DNA of 64,000 nucleotides from Pseudomonadota bacterium (GCA_026390435.1 JAPLFY010000028.1:1-64000), one strand, 5' to 3'; shown: positions 17,425 to 26,861, numbered from the stretch's first letter. Notes: generated from the sequence alone by a model not told the origin. Made by a program: numbers and translations.

Positions 17425-19230
17425 TCACTTGAATATTCCAACCACGCTTTCTAACATCGACCGCCAAAACCGGCTCAAATCGTTGTAGGTCGCCAGCACG
17501 ACCAATGCCATAACCAGCGCAAAGCCAATTTTCTGGAAGTTTTCGATGGCCGCTTCGCGCAATGGCCGCCGGCGGACTCCCTCGACCCCAATAAGCACCA
17601 ATTGGCCGCCGTCTAGCACCGGAATGGGGAACAAATTAATCAGTCCTAAATTGATGCTGATCAGCGCCATAGAACCGAGAAAGGTTTGCCAGCCACGGCG
17701 AGCTGAATCCCCGGCTACTTTGGCAATCAGCATTGGTCCACCAAGAGCCTTGAGTGGAATGTCACCTGTAACCAAACTAGCGACATTCGTAAAGAGCTCA
17801 CGCGTCTGCGAAGCAGTTTGCCGCACACCAAATGCTACAGCCATCAGGGGATTACTGTACTTTTCGATAACAGGCTCAGGGTCTAACAGCTGTCCCCAGA
17901 ACAGCAGCGGCAAGGTATACAGCGTAGCGGGGCCGTCTGGCTTCTGTACTTCGATCCCCTTTAACGCAACCTTGACGTCCAGCCTTTGATCACCGCGCAA
18001 GATAGTGAAGGTCGCCGTAGAATCGCTGTTGGCGATCAGCTTCTCCCGCAAAGCATACACATCACGCACGGGTGATCCGTTCCATGCCACAAGTACATCG
18101 CCAGTTTTGAGCGGGACCGTATCTTCCCCCGCGTCCACCAGTCGAGCAACGGTAAGCTCACTACTGCTGAGTCCCAGCAGGGACATAAACTCGCGGTCAC
18201 TGCCGCTAGCACCGCGGACAGCCAAAAGGCTCAGAGTCAAGGTCCGCACGTCGCCCGTTGATTTTTCAACAGTTTGCTCGGTGGTCGCCTTCGGGTCAGG
18301 GCGTCCTTCGTTAAGGTCCGGCAATGGTGCTGTGGTCACCTTGAGTTCAACCGAATCAACTGTATTAGTCGTATTAGCAGCACCAGCGGCGCCACCTGAC
18401 TTTGCCGCATCGCGTAGTAACGCGACCAGGTCTGGATAAAATTTAACGCTATGAGACTGCCCCCCAAAGATAACTTCCGTCACTTTATCGCCGGTTTTTA
18501 GACCCGCAGCAGCGGATGGAGACGACGAAGACAGCACACTGACAATCGCCGGCTGCCGTCCCAAAGCGACACCGGCACGACCAACCGTCGCAGCGCGACC
18601 AAGCATATCCACCATGTTTACCGCTTCAGGGGTCAGCTCCAGTTTGAGGCTCTGATTATCTGCCCGCACGACAGTAACTGCTAGCGGCTTACCCGGTGCT
18701 GCCGAGATCGTCTCCTCGATATCACGCCAGGTCTCAACCTTACGGTCGGCAATCTGAACGATGCGGTCTCCGTAATGGAGCCCAGCCCTCGCCGCAGCAC
18801 TTCCCTCAATGACCTCGCCAATAAGCGCCGGAGGATGCGGGATGCCACTCGTTACCAAAATCGCATAGACGACTACCGCTAACAAGAAGTTGGCCGCCGG
18901 CCCCGCAACTATGGTCGCAGCTCGCTTTGGCAATGAAGCCTGTAAAAAGCCGATGCCCTTAAGTCCGGCAGGGACATCTTCACTCGGATGAGCTCCGGCA
19001 AACTTGACAAAGCCCCCAAGTGGAATCCAACTGATTTGATAATCGGTCCCACCTCGGCGAAAGCCCAGGATTCGGGGACCAAAACCAATCGAAAAGGTCT
19101 CGACGGCGATCCCACACCAACGCCCCACTAGGTAATGGCCTAATTCGTGAATTAACACCAAAAGGCCGAGAAGGATCACGACCGCCGGAATCGGATGCGA
19201 AAAAAATTGGCTCACAGCCCTTCCTGTCAT
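17425..19230 (-). CDS. rseP: Site-2 protease family RIP metalloprotease
   Basis: Intramembrane zinc protease that cleaves transmembrane anti-sigma factors or signal-peptide remnants. The zinc motif HELGH is at residues 28-32 in the first membrane span, and the third ligand lies in LINLFPIPVLDGGQL near the C-terminus. Between them are PDZ modules (GSAAARAGLHYGDRIVQI; ASPSAAAGLKTGDKVTEV-like; VPLKTGDVLVAWNGSPV). At 601 residues it is about 150 longer than E. coli RseP, the extra length falling in the periplasmic PDZ region around residues 230-400. Fourth-from-last gene of the uppS operon. Confidence 0.94.
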   Translation of the reverse strand: MTGRAVSQFFSHPIPAVVILLGLLVLIHELGHYLVGRWCGIAVETFSIGFGPRILGFRRGGTDYQISWIPLGGFVKFAGAHPSEDVPAGLKGIGFLQASLPKRAATIVAGPAANFLLAVVVYAILVTSGIPHPPALIGEVIEGSAAARAGLHYGDRIVQIADRKVETWRDIEETISAAPGKPLAVTVVRADNQSLKLELTPEAVNMVDMLGRAATVGRAGVALGRQPAIVSVLSSSSPSAAAGLKTGDKVTEVIFGGQSHSVKFYPDLVALLRDAAKSGGAAGAANTTNTVDSVELKVTTAPLPDLNEGRPDPKATTEQTVEKSTGDVRTLTLSLLAVRGASGSDREFMSLLGLSSSELTVARLVDAGEDTVPLKTGDVLVAWNGSPVRDVYALREKLIANSDSTATFTILRGDQRLDVKVALKGIEVQKPDGPATLYTLPLLFWGQLLDPEPVIEKYSNPLMAVAFGVRQTASQTRELFTNVASLVTGDIPLKALGGPMLIAKVAGDSARRGWQTFLGSMALISINLGLINLFPIPVLDGGQLVLIGVEGVRRRPLREAAIENFQKIGFALVMALVVLATYNDLSRFWRSMLESVVGIFK

Positions 19231-19266
19231 GCTCTGGCCGTCTAATGCGGGCAGAGCGATCGGAAC

Positions 19267-20184
19267 TCATCTAAAGTAATAGAGAATAGCCCAAATGACA
19301 GGCGCCGCAAAGAGAATGCCGTCGACGCGGTCCAAGAATCCACCGTGACCGGGTATTAATACCCCGGAGTCTTTGACTCCTGAGAAGCGCTTAAAGGTCG
19401 ATTCCACCAAATCCCCAAGCTGCGCCGCCACACCGCCCACACATGCCAGACGGATCATAAAGCCGGTGTTGCCCAGTTCATTAAAAAACAGGAGATTAAG
19501 AACTAAGGCCCCGATAACACTAGCTAAAACTCCAGCAATCGCGCCTTCCCAGGTCTTCTTTGGCGAAATCACCGGAGCCAATTTCCGATCGCCGAAAATC
19601 TTGCCACCGTAAAAACGGCCACCAAAATAAGCACCTGTGTCACCAGACCACGTCACCGTCATGACCAAAAGTGGATAGCGAGCGTTCGGCGCGGCCCGGT
19701 AAAGGAACCAGAACACTACCCAAGGGAGGGCGCCATAGCACAATGAGATAAGAATCCCAAAAGCACGACCCGCTGACACGTCGATGTCTTTAGACGAAAA
19801 AATACCCAGAAGTAGTGACATCATGGCTGTCAACACTACCCAGCCGACGGCAACTTCGGGGGCACCAATCGCCGAGGCCAGCAATACACCCCAGCCAAGG
19901 AGTACCGTGATTGCCGGAAACACATAGACATGCGGTAGCCTGCGCCCAGTCATGGGATCGACTTGGGGTGCTGGATTTGCGGCTAGTTTACGTTCGAGCG
20001 CCGGCAGCACCATCATAGCCATCTCGCTTACCGACAAAGTGCAAGCAAGCATCAGTACGGTGACTACAAACCAGGCCGGACCAAAAATAAAACTCAGCAA
20101 TGTGAACGGCAACAGTATTGCCGCCGCCAGAACCCGCTTGCGCAAATTACTCCACTGCTGCGTGCGAAGAGAAGGTGCCATCAT
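19267..20184 (-). CDS. cdsA: Phosphatidate cytidylyltransferase
   Basis: Integral membrane enzyme making CDP-diacylglycerol from phosphatidate and CTP. The C-terminal signature is intact: SPKKTWEGAIAGV, then GDLVESTFKRFSGVKDSG and PGHGGFLDRVDG. About eight hydrophobic spans; 305 residues. It overlaps the uppS stop by one base, and rseP starts 36 bp downstream where many bacteria carry dxr. Confidence 0.96.
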   Translation of the reverse strand: MMAPSLRTQQWSNLRKRVLAAAILLPFTLLSFIFGPAWFVVTVLMLACTLSVSEMAMMVLPALERKLAANPAPQVDPMTGRRLPHVYVFPAITVLLGWGVLLASAIGAPEVAVGWVVLTAMMSLLLGIFSSKDIDVSAGRAFGILISLCYGALPWVVFWFLYRAAPNARYPLLVMTVTWSGDTGAYFGGRFYGGKIFGDRKLAPVISPKKTWEGAIAGVLASVIGALVLNLLFFNELGNTGFMIRLACVGGVAAQLGDLVESTFKRFSGVKDSGVLIPGHGGFLDRVDGILFAAPVIWAILYYFR

Positions 20185-21002
20185 TAGTCGTGACGCTCAA
20201 ACATCAATGTTCCATCCTCACCAACTACTTCACGGCCGACTAGTGCCTCGCTGTCGTCAGCAAGAACGCCAAAGCGGCGCTGCCTGCGCGCATAATCATA
20301 AAGCGCCTGCACAAGCTGCTCTTTGCGGAAATCCGGCCAGTGAATATCGGTAAAATAAAACTCAGTGTATGCCATTTGCCAAAGCATGAAATTCGACAGG
20401 CGCTGCTCACCACTTGTGCGAATCAATAAATCTGGCGGCGGTAGATCACAGTTGTACAAGGCACTAGCAAAAATATCCGCGTTGATATCTTGCAGCGCAA
20501 TCTCGCCGCTCTGTACCCGACGCGCGACACTCCGACAGGCGTCAACGATCTCGTTGCGACCGCCGTAGCTAAGAGCGATGTTAAGAACAAGGCCACTGCA
20601 GTCTTGCAGAAACTCTTGCGTCTCACGCACCAGCTTACGCGTGCGCTCCGGCAGTCGCTCCAGACGGCCCATGACTCGCAGCTGGACGTTGTTCGCCTTC
20701 AACTCTTCCCGCTCTTTAAGCAGGTAGGTATTCAGCAAAGTCATGATCGCCAGCACCTCATGCGAGGGGCGGCCCCAATTTTCCTCACTAAAGGCATACA
20801 AAGACAGCACTTTGATACCTAGTTGGTCGGCACCTTCGACCACAGCACGCACACTATCAGCACCGCAGCGATGGCCATAAACCCGCGGACGACCGCGCGC
20901 CTTAGCCCAGCGTCCATTCCCGTCCATAATAATAGCAACGTGATTGGGCAGCAATTCGCGCTTAAGTGATTTCGCTAGTTCCGGAAGCCGCTTGTCAGTC
21001 AT
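20184..21002 (-). CDS. uppS: Undecaprenyl diphosphate synthase
   Basis: Cis-prenyltransferase making the C55 lipid carrier for peptidoglycan and O-antigen. Diphosphate-binding IIMDGNGRWAKARG has the catalytic Asp at residue 27. LSLYAFSEENWGRP, LNIALSYGGRNEI and LLIRTSGEQRLSNFMLWQ follow in family order. 272 residues is normal. First gene of the envelope operon uppS-cdsA-rseP-tsaB-pssA-asd; no strong Shine-Dalgarno is visible. Confidence 0.96.
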   Translation of the reverse strand: MTDKRLPELAKSLKRELLPNHVAIIMDGNGRWAKARGRPRVYGHRCGADSVRAVVEGADQLGIKVLSLYAFSEENWGRPSHEVLAIMTLLNTYLLKEREELKANNVQLRVMGRLERLPERTRKLVRETQEFLQDCSGLVLNIALSYGGRNEIVDACRSVARRVQSGEIALQDINADIFASALYNCDLPPPDLLIRTSGEQRLSNFMLWQMAYTEFYFTDIHWPDFRKEQLVQALYDYARRQRRFGVLADDSEALVGREVVGEDGTLMFERHD

Positions 21003-21116
21003 CAGGATTAGTCCGTTGGATTAGTCCGTAGCGCCTCTGTGAGTGAGCCACATAGCTATCATAGGCAAAAAGGTGCGTCTATTCCTTTGAATTTAGTCAT
21101 TAAAATGCTGATTAAG

Positions 21117-21809
21117 TCAAGCTCCATCAACAATCAAAACAAAATTAAGTTTAGATCCAAGCCCCTCAGCACGGCGCGTTAAATCACCTAGGTCACCAAC
21201 CCAAAAAGCCTCGGCAGGACCCGTGATGTCGATCGCGAGAAAGCCACGCCGGCTGGCGCCAAATGCCTGCTGACAACTCCCTAACAAGTGCTTAAGTCGG
21301 TACGGGGTATCCATGATGACCAGAGGTCGCGTTAGCGAGGCCGCTGCCCGCAGTGCCGCCAGGCGTCGCCCAGGCTCCTGCGGCAAAAACCCTAGATAAT
21401 GAAATGCCCAGCAATCAAATGGACACGCAGCGATCGCCGCCGTCATCGAGCTCGGCCCAGGAATCACTTGTACCGTGGCTCCCAGGCGGTATGCCATAGC
21501 AACTAAATCACGACCAGGATCCGCGAGTCCTGGGGTGCCTTGGTCACTCATATAAGCAACCCACTGCCCCTTCTTTAGCGCAGCCTCACACTCGGAGAGT
21601 GTGTATTTCTGGTCATGCTCGGAATAACGTAGATAGTCGCGGTGAACACCGGCAGCCTTGAGAAAGCTGCGCGCAGGCCTATCTTCTTCAAAAATAAGAA
21701 GGTCAGCATGGCGCAACGCATCCAAACTACGCGCCGGAATATCCGCAACATCACCCACATGAGTGGCAGCCATAGTTAAGCGGCCGGGACCCTTTGATGC
21801 AGTACTCAC
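21117..21809 (-). CDS. RsmI-like tetrapyrrole-methylase-fold methyltransferase (divergent)
   Basis: SAM-dependent methylase of the RsmI superfamily, whose type member 2'-O-methylates C1402 of 16S rRNA. Recognisable pieces are a degenerate first strand (GRLTMAATHVGDVADIPARSLDAL), VAYMSDQGTPGLADPGRDLV, and VIPGPSSMTAAIAACPF. The usual ATPIGNLxD and CEDTR forms are replaced by ATHVGDVAD and FEEDR, and the protein is 230 rather than ~280 residues because the C-terminal domain is short. Start GTG overlaps the stop of the upstream permease (TAGTG). Placement in the rho-prfA-prmC operon fits a translation role. Confidence 0.7.
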   Translation of the reverse strand: MSTASKGPGRLTMAATHVGDVADIPARSLDALRHADLLIFEEDRPARSFLKAAGVHRDYLRYSEHDQKYTLSECEAALKKGQWVAYMSDQGTPGLADPGRDLVAMAYRLGATVQVIPGPSSMTAAIAACPFDCWAFHYLGFLPQEPGRRLAALRAAASLTRPLVIMDTPYRLKHLLGSCQQAFGASRRGFLAIDITGPAEAFWVGDLGDLTRRAEGLGSKLNFVLIVDGA

Positions 21810-22903
21810 TAGCTATTGCCTCGGCCCAAATAAGCCCGCGATGCGCGGTAGTAGGGATCAATGGCGACGATAAGAACTTTAACCATAGCGGCCACCGGAA
21901 TAGCCATGAGGACGCCCCAGAAACCAAACCAATCGCCAAAGGCTAAAACCGAAAGAATCAAGACGACCGGATGGATTCCCACCCGTTCACCCAGCACGCG
22001 CGGCGTGACAAAAGCGCCATCGACCGCCTGAACGACAGCAATCACTAGGATCACTCCCAGAGCCTGTCCCCAGCCAGTAAAGTTTGACAGCAACACAATA
22101 GCGCTCAAAGTACCGCCAACGATGACATCGAGATATGGAATCACTCGGCAAACGCCCGCGACAAAGCCAATCAGCAGCGCCGACTGAAGCCCTACGATGC
22201 TGAAGCCAATGATGTAAAGAATGCCAAGTATTCCCGCGACAATAACCTGACCTTTGAGCACACTGCGGAACGTGCGATTCATCGTCGATAACAGTCTGTG
22301 CACAGGCACAACTAGGTCGCGCGGCACTTCCGAGCTGAGCACCCTAGCGAGCAATGGGTAGTCTTTCAGCATGAAGAAATTAAGCAGCGGGATGAGAATT
22401 AGATAGAGTAGACCACCGGCGACCGAGCTACCCGTCTTCCAAATCCCAGCCAAGTTAGCCTGCAAATGCTGGGTGATATGGCTAACTAAATTACTCAGAC
22501 CAAATGTTTCACTAAACTCAGATGCGTTCAACAGACCAAGATCGGAGGCGTAATCGGCGACGAGTGGCAGCCAATGATTCTGCACTTCTTTGGCTGCCGT
22601 TGGCAGCAGGTGGCCAATCATTAACATCTGTTGATATAAAACCGGTGCCAAGCGAACGACACCAAAGACCACAATCGCAGTGGATCCGACAATAATGGTG
22701 AAGGCCGCCAAACCACGCGGTACCCGCAATCGCTCCAACCGGTCCACCAAGGGCAAAAGCAGATAGGTGATAAAGCTACTCACCAAGATCGGAACTAATA
22801 GCGCTCCGTAGATGGTTCCAGCCACCAACAGGGTCCCAGAGATAGCTAGGCCAAACCAGAGCAAACGACGTAGGCTCGACCAATCAAGGCGTTGATTATT
22901 CAT
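21809..22903 (-). CDS. AI-2E/PerM-family membrane transporter
   Basis: Polytopic inner-membrane protein of the AI-2 exporter-like (PerM/YdiK) family; substrates are mostly unknown. Typical traits are paired N-terminal spans (LLWFGLAISGTLLV, LVPILVSSFITYLLLPLVDRLE), a long amphipathic middle and the C-terminal conserved GVCRVIPYLDVIVGGTLSAIV...VTPRVLGERVGIHPVVLILSVLAFG pattern. The open frame runs to 22972, but the ATG at 22903 overlaps the prmC stop (ATGA) and gives the usual N-terminus of about 364 residues. A paralogue lies at 39507. Confidence 0.9.
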   Translation of the reverse strand: MNNQRLDWSSLRRLLWFGLAISGTLLVAGTIYGALLVPILVSSFITYLLLPLVDRLERLRVPRGLAAFTIIVGSTAIVVFGVVRLAPVLYQQMLMIGHLLPTAAKEVQNHWLPLVADYASDLGLLNASEFSETFGLSNLVSHITQHLQANLAGIWKTGSSVAGGLLYLILIPLLNFFMLKDYPLLARVLSSEVPRDLVVPVHRLLSTMNRTFRSVLKGQVIVAGILGILYIIGFSIVGLQSALLIGFVAGVCRVIPYLDVIVGGTLSAIVLLSNFTGWGQALGVILVIAVVQAVDGAFVTPRVLGERVGIHPVVLILSVLAFGDWFGFWGVLMAIPVAAMVKVLIVAIDPYYRASRAYLGRGNS

Positions 22904-23811
22904 GGCACCCACTCCGCTTGAATCACTCGATCTCGACGTTCCCAATCTTTGCTGCAAACACAGTTCGACCAACCAGCTGCAGTCAAAATTTTAGCGACAG
23001 CTTCGGCCTGACTACTTCCAATCTCAACCATGAGCAGACCGTTCGGCTTAAGCAGCTTAGGCGCTAAGCGAGCCAGAGCCCGATAAAAGAGCAGCCCATC
23101 GGGAGCAGCAAACAGCGCTTTCGAAGGCTCAAAATCAATCACCGAAGTCGACAGGGAGGGCCTCTCGTCGGGACTGATGTAGGGAGGATTTGAGACGATC
23201 AGATCGAATTGAGAAGTTTGAGTAGTTTGAGCAGGGGGATGACCCGCCGTCCAGCTATCTTCGGCGAGAGCGTCACAACAGGCAAAACTGACGTTTGCGC
23301 CCAGCGCTTTTGCGTTAGCGCGCGCTAGGTTTAATGCAGCATCGTCAATGTCCCAAGCAACTACCTCGGCAGATGGACACTTCAAGGCCAGGGATAACGC
23401 GATGCAACCGCTGCCCGTTCCGACATCTAAGATCCGCGGTTTTTCTAGGCGCTTTACCGCATTCAAAGCCGACTCAACCAACACCTCAGTGTCGGGACGT
23501 GGGATCAGCACCTCGGGACCAACCGCGAACGAAAACCCCATAAATTCCTTGGTTCCCGTGATGTACGCGACCGGCTCACCCTGACAGCGACGCTTCAAGC
23601 TGGCCTTGAAAGGCTCGCGCTCAACTGCATTCAGCGGCTTATCAAATTCAGTATATAATTGAATGCGCGTCATCTTTAAGCTGTGCGCCAGCAGCACTTC
23701 AGCATCCAGTCGCGGTGAATCCGTCTGACCTCGATCACGCAAATACGTAGTCGACCACGTCAATACGCGGCCAATAGTCCACAGGCTATCGCTAGCACCC
23801 TCGGAACTCAT
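22900..23811 (-). CDS. prmC: Release factor glutamine methyltransferase
   Basis: Methylates the Gln of the GGQ motif in release factors using SAM. SAM motif ILDVGTGSGCIALSLAL starts near residue 127, and the catalytic NPPY is at residues 208-211 within IVSNPPYISPDERPSL. The N-terminal helical domain has SPRLDAEVLLAHSL, and the hinge reads PVAYITGTKEFMG. Overlaps its substrate gene prfA by 4 bp, the standard prfA-prmC arrangement. Confidence 0.96.
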   Translation of the reverse strand: MSSEGASDSLWTIGRVLTWSTTYLRDRGQTDSPRLDAEVLLAHSLKMTRIQLYTEFDKPLNAVEREPFKASLKRRCQGEPVAYITGTKEFMGFSFAVGPEVLIPRPDTEVLVESALNAVKRLEKPRILDVGTGSGCIALSLALKCPSAEVVAWDIDDAALNLARANAKALGANVSFACCDALAEDSWTAGHPPAQTTQTSQFDLIVSNPPYISPDERPSLSTSVIDFEPSKALFAAPDGLLFYRALARLAPKLLKPNGLLMVEIGSSQAEAVAKILTAAGWSNCVCSKDWERRDRVIQAEWVP

Positions 23812-24881
23812 TTATTAACCGCGATCTCCTGCTGCAACAGCTCGGTTTGGTGATGCGTGCCAAGCGCTTCAAGCACCTCACCGATTTCGCCCTCCATAAT
23901 GGAGTCGAGTCTGTAGAGCGTCAAATTAATGCGATGATCAGTCAAACGACCTTGCGGAAAATTATAGGTCCGGATGCGCTCGCTGCGATCCCCTGAGCCG
24001 ACTTGGCTGCGACGATTGGCGCTAATTTCTTGTTGCTGATCGTTGATAGCTTTTTCCAGCAACCTAGCCTTGAGGATCTTCATCGCCTTGTCGCGGTTTT
24101 TATGCTGGGAGCGTTCATCCTGGCACTCAACCACCAGCCCGGACGGTTTGTGCACCAAACGGACGGCCGAGTCGGTCGTGTTGACGTGCTGACCACCCGC
24201 ACCCGAAGACCTACAGACGGTCATCTCGACATCAGCAGGATTTAGGTCGACCTCAACATCGTCGGCTTCGGGCAAAATAGCCACGGTACATGCACTGGTG
24301 TGGATACGGCCTTGATTTTCGGTCGCAGGGACTCGCTGCACCCGATGCACGCCCATCTCAAATTTCAGTCGACTGAAGACCGCCTGGCCCTCAATAAGAC
24401 AGATAATTTCTTTGAATCCGCCGGCCGATGACGCCGTCGAGCTCAGCACTTCCGTGCGCCAGCGCTGACGATCCGCGTAGCGCGTGTACATGCGGTACAA
24501 GTCGGCAGCAAACAACGACGCCTCATCACCACCGGTACCGGCACGGATCTCTAAAATGACATTTTTGTCATCGTTAGGATCTTTCGGCAGGGTCAGTACG
24601 ATAAGGCGCTTCTCCGTCGCACCAATCTCGGCTTCGAGGGTGGCCAGCTCTTCTTTGGCCATCGCCAACATGTCAGAATCACGCTCTGCCGCTATCAAAG
24701 CCTTGGCTTCGTCTCTTTCCAGTTTAAGTTTCTTAAATTGGCGAAATACGACCACCAGCTCTTCAAGCGAGGCCCGCTCCTTGGTCAGCCGAGTCATCTC
24801 GGCGCCCTTGAGCGTGCCCGATGCGAGCGCGTCTTCTAAACCGTTAAATCGGCGCTCTACGCCGTCGAGATTATCGAACAT
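23808..24881 (-). CDS. prfA: Peptide chain release factor 1
   Basis: Recognises UAA/UAG and triggers peptide release. The codon-recognition tripeptide P-A-T lies in RVQRVPATENQGRIHTSA and the catalytic loop is GAGGQHVN (GGQ at residues 229-231). The frame is open to a TTG at 24902, but ATG at 24881 (MFDNLDGVERRF) matches the family N-terminus and gives 357 residues. Positioned between rpmE and prmC. Confidence 0.96.
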   Translation of the reverse strand: MFDNLDGVERRFNGLEDALASGTLKGAEMTRLTKERASLEELVVVFRQFKKLKLERDEAKALIAAERDSDMLAMAKEELATLEAEIGATEKRLIVLTLPKDPNDDKNVILEIRAGTGGDEASLFAADLYRMYTRYADRQRWRTEVLSSTASSAGGFKEIICLIEGQAVFSRLKFEMGVHRVQRVPATENQGRIHTSACTVAILPEADDVEVDLNPADVEMTVCRSSGAGGQHVNTTDSAVRLVHKPSGLVVECQDERSQHKNRDKAMKILKARLLEKAINDQQQEISANRRSQVGSGDRSERIRTYNFPQGRLTDHRINLTLYRLDSIMEGEIGEVLEALGTHHQTELLQQEIAVNK

Positions 24882-24917
24882 AGTCGCCGTGGCCGGCGGC
24901 AAGACCGCCGACTAGCT

Positions 24918-25118
24918 TCACTTCTTACCGTATCTTTTCTGGAACTTCTCGATCCGGCCAGCGGTGTCAATCAGCTTCACTTTGCCAGTGAAAAACGGAT
25001 GACACGAGCTGCAAATCTCGAGGCGAATCGCGCTACGGGTCGACTTGGTAGTGAAGGTGTGGCCGCAGGCACACGACACTTTTGCTTCACTGTAATCAGG
25101 ATGGATGCCTTCTCTCAT
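24918..25118 (-). CDS. rpmE: 50S ribosomal protein L31
   Basis: Small ribosomal protein of 66 residues. [22 protein letters not shown] and [32 protein letters not shown] are diagnostic. The cysteines (CAC and CSSC) make this the zinc-binding form. AAGG lies about nine bases before the ATG. Between rho and prfA, a widespread order. Confidence 0.97.
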   Translation of the reverse strand: MREGIHPDYSEAKVSCACGHTFTTKSTRSAIRLEICSSCHPFFTGKVKLIDTAGRIEKFQKRYGKK

Positions 25119-25150
25119 GACAAACTTACCTTTCTCTTCACGCCATCTCT

Positions 25151-25172
25151 AAGATCAACTAACTGTGATCTT
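25151..25172 (-). promoter_or_regulatory. Small hairpin in the rho-rpmE gap
   Basis: Perfect 7-bp arms AAGATCA and TGATCTT flank an 8-base loop in the 87-bp gap before rpmE. No U-run follows on the minus strand, so it is not an intrinsic terminator; an L31 leader or processing site is possible. Confidence 0.35.
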
Positions 25173-25205
25173 TACGATTATTAACTACGAAATCTACTGA
25201 CACTG

Positions 25206-26579
25206 TTAGCCGTTCATCGAGTCGAGGAATTCCGTGTTGGTCTTGGACTTGTCAATCTTGTCCAAGAGGAACTCCATCGCATCAACCGGGTTTAGTGGCT
25301 GCAGCAATTTCCGCAGGATCCACATACGGTTTAGAACGTCTTTTGGCAAGAGCAGATCTTCTTTACGGGTCCCTGATTTGTTCAGGTCCATCGCTGGGAA
25401 GGTCCGTTTTTCCGAAAGCTTACGGTCGAGATGGATCTCCATGTTGCCGGTACCTTTGAATTCTTCAAAGATGACCTCGTCCATCCGCGATCCGGTATCG
25501 ACCAAGGCGGTCGCGATGATCGTCAGCGATCCACCCTCTTCGATATTACGGGCGGCACCAAAGAAGCGCTTAGGCTTGTGCAAAGCGTTTGAGTCTACAC
25601 CACCGGAAAGAATCTTACCCGACGGCGGCACTACGCTGTTGTAAGCGCGAGCCAAGCGGGTGATCGAATCAAGTAGAATGACCACGTCCTTCTTATGTTC
25701 GACCAAGCGTTTTGCTTTTTCGATGACCATCTCAGCCACCTGAACGTGACGCTGAGCCGGCTCGTCAAATGTCGAACTGATGACCTCACCGCGCACCGAG
25801 CGTTCCATGTCGGTCACTTCTTCAGGACGCTCGTCGATCAGGAGAACGATCAGGACGACGTCCGGATGATTCTTCGCCAATGCTGAGGCGATATCTTGCA
25901 ACAGCACGGTTTTACCGGTGCGAGGAGGCGCCACAATCAGCGACCTTTGGCCTTTACCGATCGGGCAAAGCAGGTCCAAAATGCGAGTGGAGAGATTCTT
26001 TGGATTCCACTCCATCTTGAATTTTTCCATCGGATATAGCGGCGTCAAATTGTCGAAAATGATCTTTTCGAAATCAGGATCTGGCGCCGATCCATTGACG
26101 TTCTCAACTTTCAGCAGAGCGAAGTAACGTTCGCTGTCTTTAGGAGGCCGAATCTGACCGGAGACTGTGTCACCAGTGCGTAGATTGAAGCGGCGAATCT
26201 GAGACGGGGAGACGTAAATATCATCTGGGCCCGGCAGGTAGTTATAGTCCGGCGCGCGCAAGAAGCCAAAACCATCGGGCAGTGTCTCTAAAACGCCTTC
26301 GCCGTAGATGACACCACCGCGCTCCGCCTGGCCCTGCAACAGCGCAAAGATGAGCTCTTGCTTACGCATGTTGGGCGCGCCCTCGATGCCGAGGTCCTTC
26401 GCCATCTTGTTCAGATCAGCGATGCGCTCTTCTTTTAGTTCCGTCAGATTAATGGTCGGGACGTCGTCGTTTGTTTCCGGTAACGGCGGTTCCACAAAAT
26501 TCTGCTGCGACACTAAGTTTGCTTGGGGGGCAGCAGGCTTGACTGCTCTTTTCGCCTTGGTCGTCGTCGCGTCGGACAT
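25206..26579 (-). CDS. rho: Transcription termination factor Rho
   Basis: Hexameric RNA-dependent helicase that ends transcription. The N-terminal Rho_N helical segment ([25 protein letters not shown]) follows a ~38-residue polar extension. The RNA-binding cold-shock-like domain has [30 protein letters not shown]. Walker A is [13 protein letters not shown], the Q/R loop region [15 protein letters not shown], and the C-terminal [17 protein letters not shown] matches the family. 457 residues. The start follows GAGAAGAG. A long structured leader lies upstream (26699-26805). Confidence 0.97.
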   Translation of the reverse strand: MSDATTTKAKRAVKPAAPQANLVSQQNFVEPPLPETNDDVPTINLTELKEERIADLNKMAKDLGIEGAPNMRKQELIFALLQGQAERGGVIYGEGVLETLPDGFGFLRAPDYNYLPGPDDIYVSPSQIRRFNLRTGDTVSGQIRPPKDSERYFALLKVENVNGSAPDPDFEKIIFDNLTPLYPMEKFKMEWNPKNLSTRILDLLCPIGKGQRSLIVAPPRTGKTVLLQDIASALAKNHPDVVLIVLLIDERPEEVTDMERSVRGEVISSTFDEPAQRHVQVAEMVIEKAKRLVEHKKDVVILLDSITRLARAYNSVVPPSGKILSGGVDSNALHKPKRFFGAARNIEEGGSLTIIATALVDTGSRMDEVIFEEFKGTGNMEIHLDRKLSEKRTFPAMDLNKSGTRKEDLLLPKDVLNRMWILRKLLQPLNPVDAMEFLLDKIDKSKTNTEFLDSMNG

Positions 26580-26698
26580 AGCTCTTCTCGCTAATTGGGT
26601 CGGTGGGTAAGATTTAGTGTGTTGAGATTAGTGCCTTAACCGGGTCGTAGGACTACCGCCTTGAGTGCCAGATCTAAGAATTTGAGACAAACTCTGGC

Positions 26699-26805
26699 GG
26701 CCGCAGCAATGGTGGCCTTTTTTCGGGTCCTCACCAATTGGTTATGAGGAACCTGATAGTTCAAAAGCCTCGCCTTGTCAACAGCGAGGAATTGACCATT
26801 GCTGC
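26699..26805 (-). promoter_or_regulatory. Structured leader candidate upstream of rho
   Basis: On the rho strand, arms at 26795-26805 and 26703-26713 (GCAGCAATGGT/ACCATTGCTGC) form a perfect 11-bp stem. It encloses two further dyads: CCTCGC/GCGAGG (26768-26773, 26784-26789) and TCCTCA/TGAGGA (26728-26733, 26745-26750) around the palindrome CCAATTGG. This would fold as a three-way junction about 130 bases before the rho start. The arm 26703-26713 can alternatively join a local GGCCGC/GGTGGCC hairpin (26699-26717) that is followed on the plus strand by TTTTTT, resembling an antisense terminator. Rho is known to control its own leader in other bacteria; the role here is inferred. Confidence 0.55.
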
Positions 26806-26831
26806 AACACCATACCTAAGATTAAAATAGT

Positions 26832-26837
26832 TATAAT
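26832..26837 (+). promoter_or_regulatory. Probable -10 element (TATAAT)
   Basis: An exact TATAAT in an AT-rich segment lies 25 bases before the ATG at 26862, which has GAAGGAAG upstream. No good -35 at normal spacing is visible. The same AT-rich stretch could hold the divergent rho promoter. Confidence 0.4.
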
Positions 26838-26861
26838 CAATTATTAGACGAAGGAAGACTT

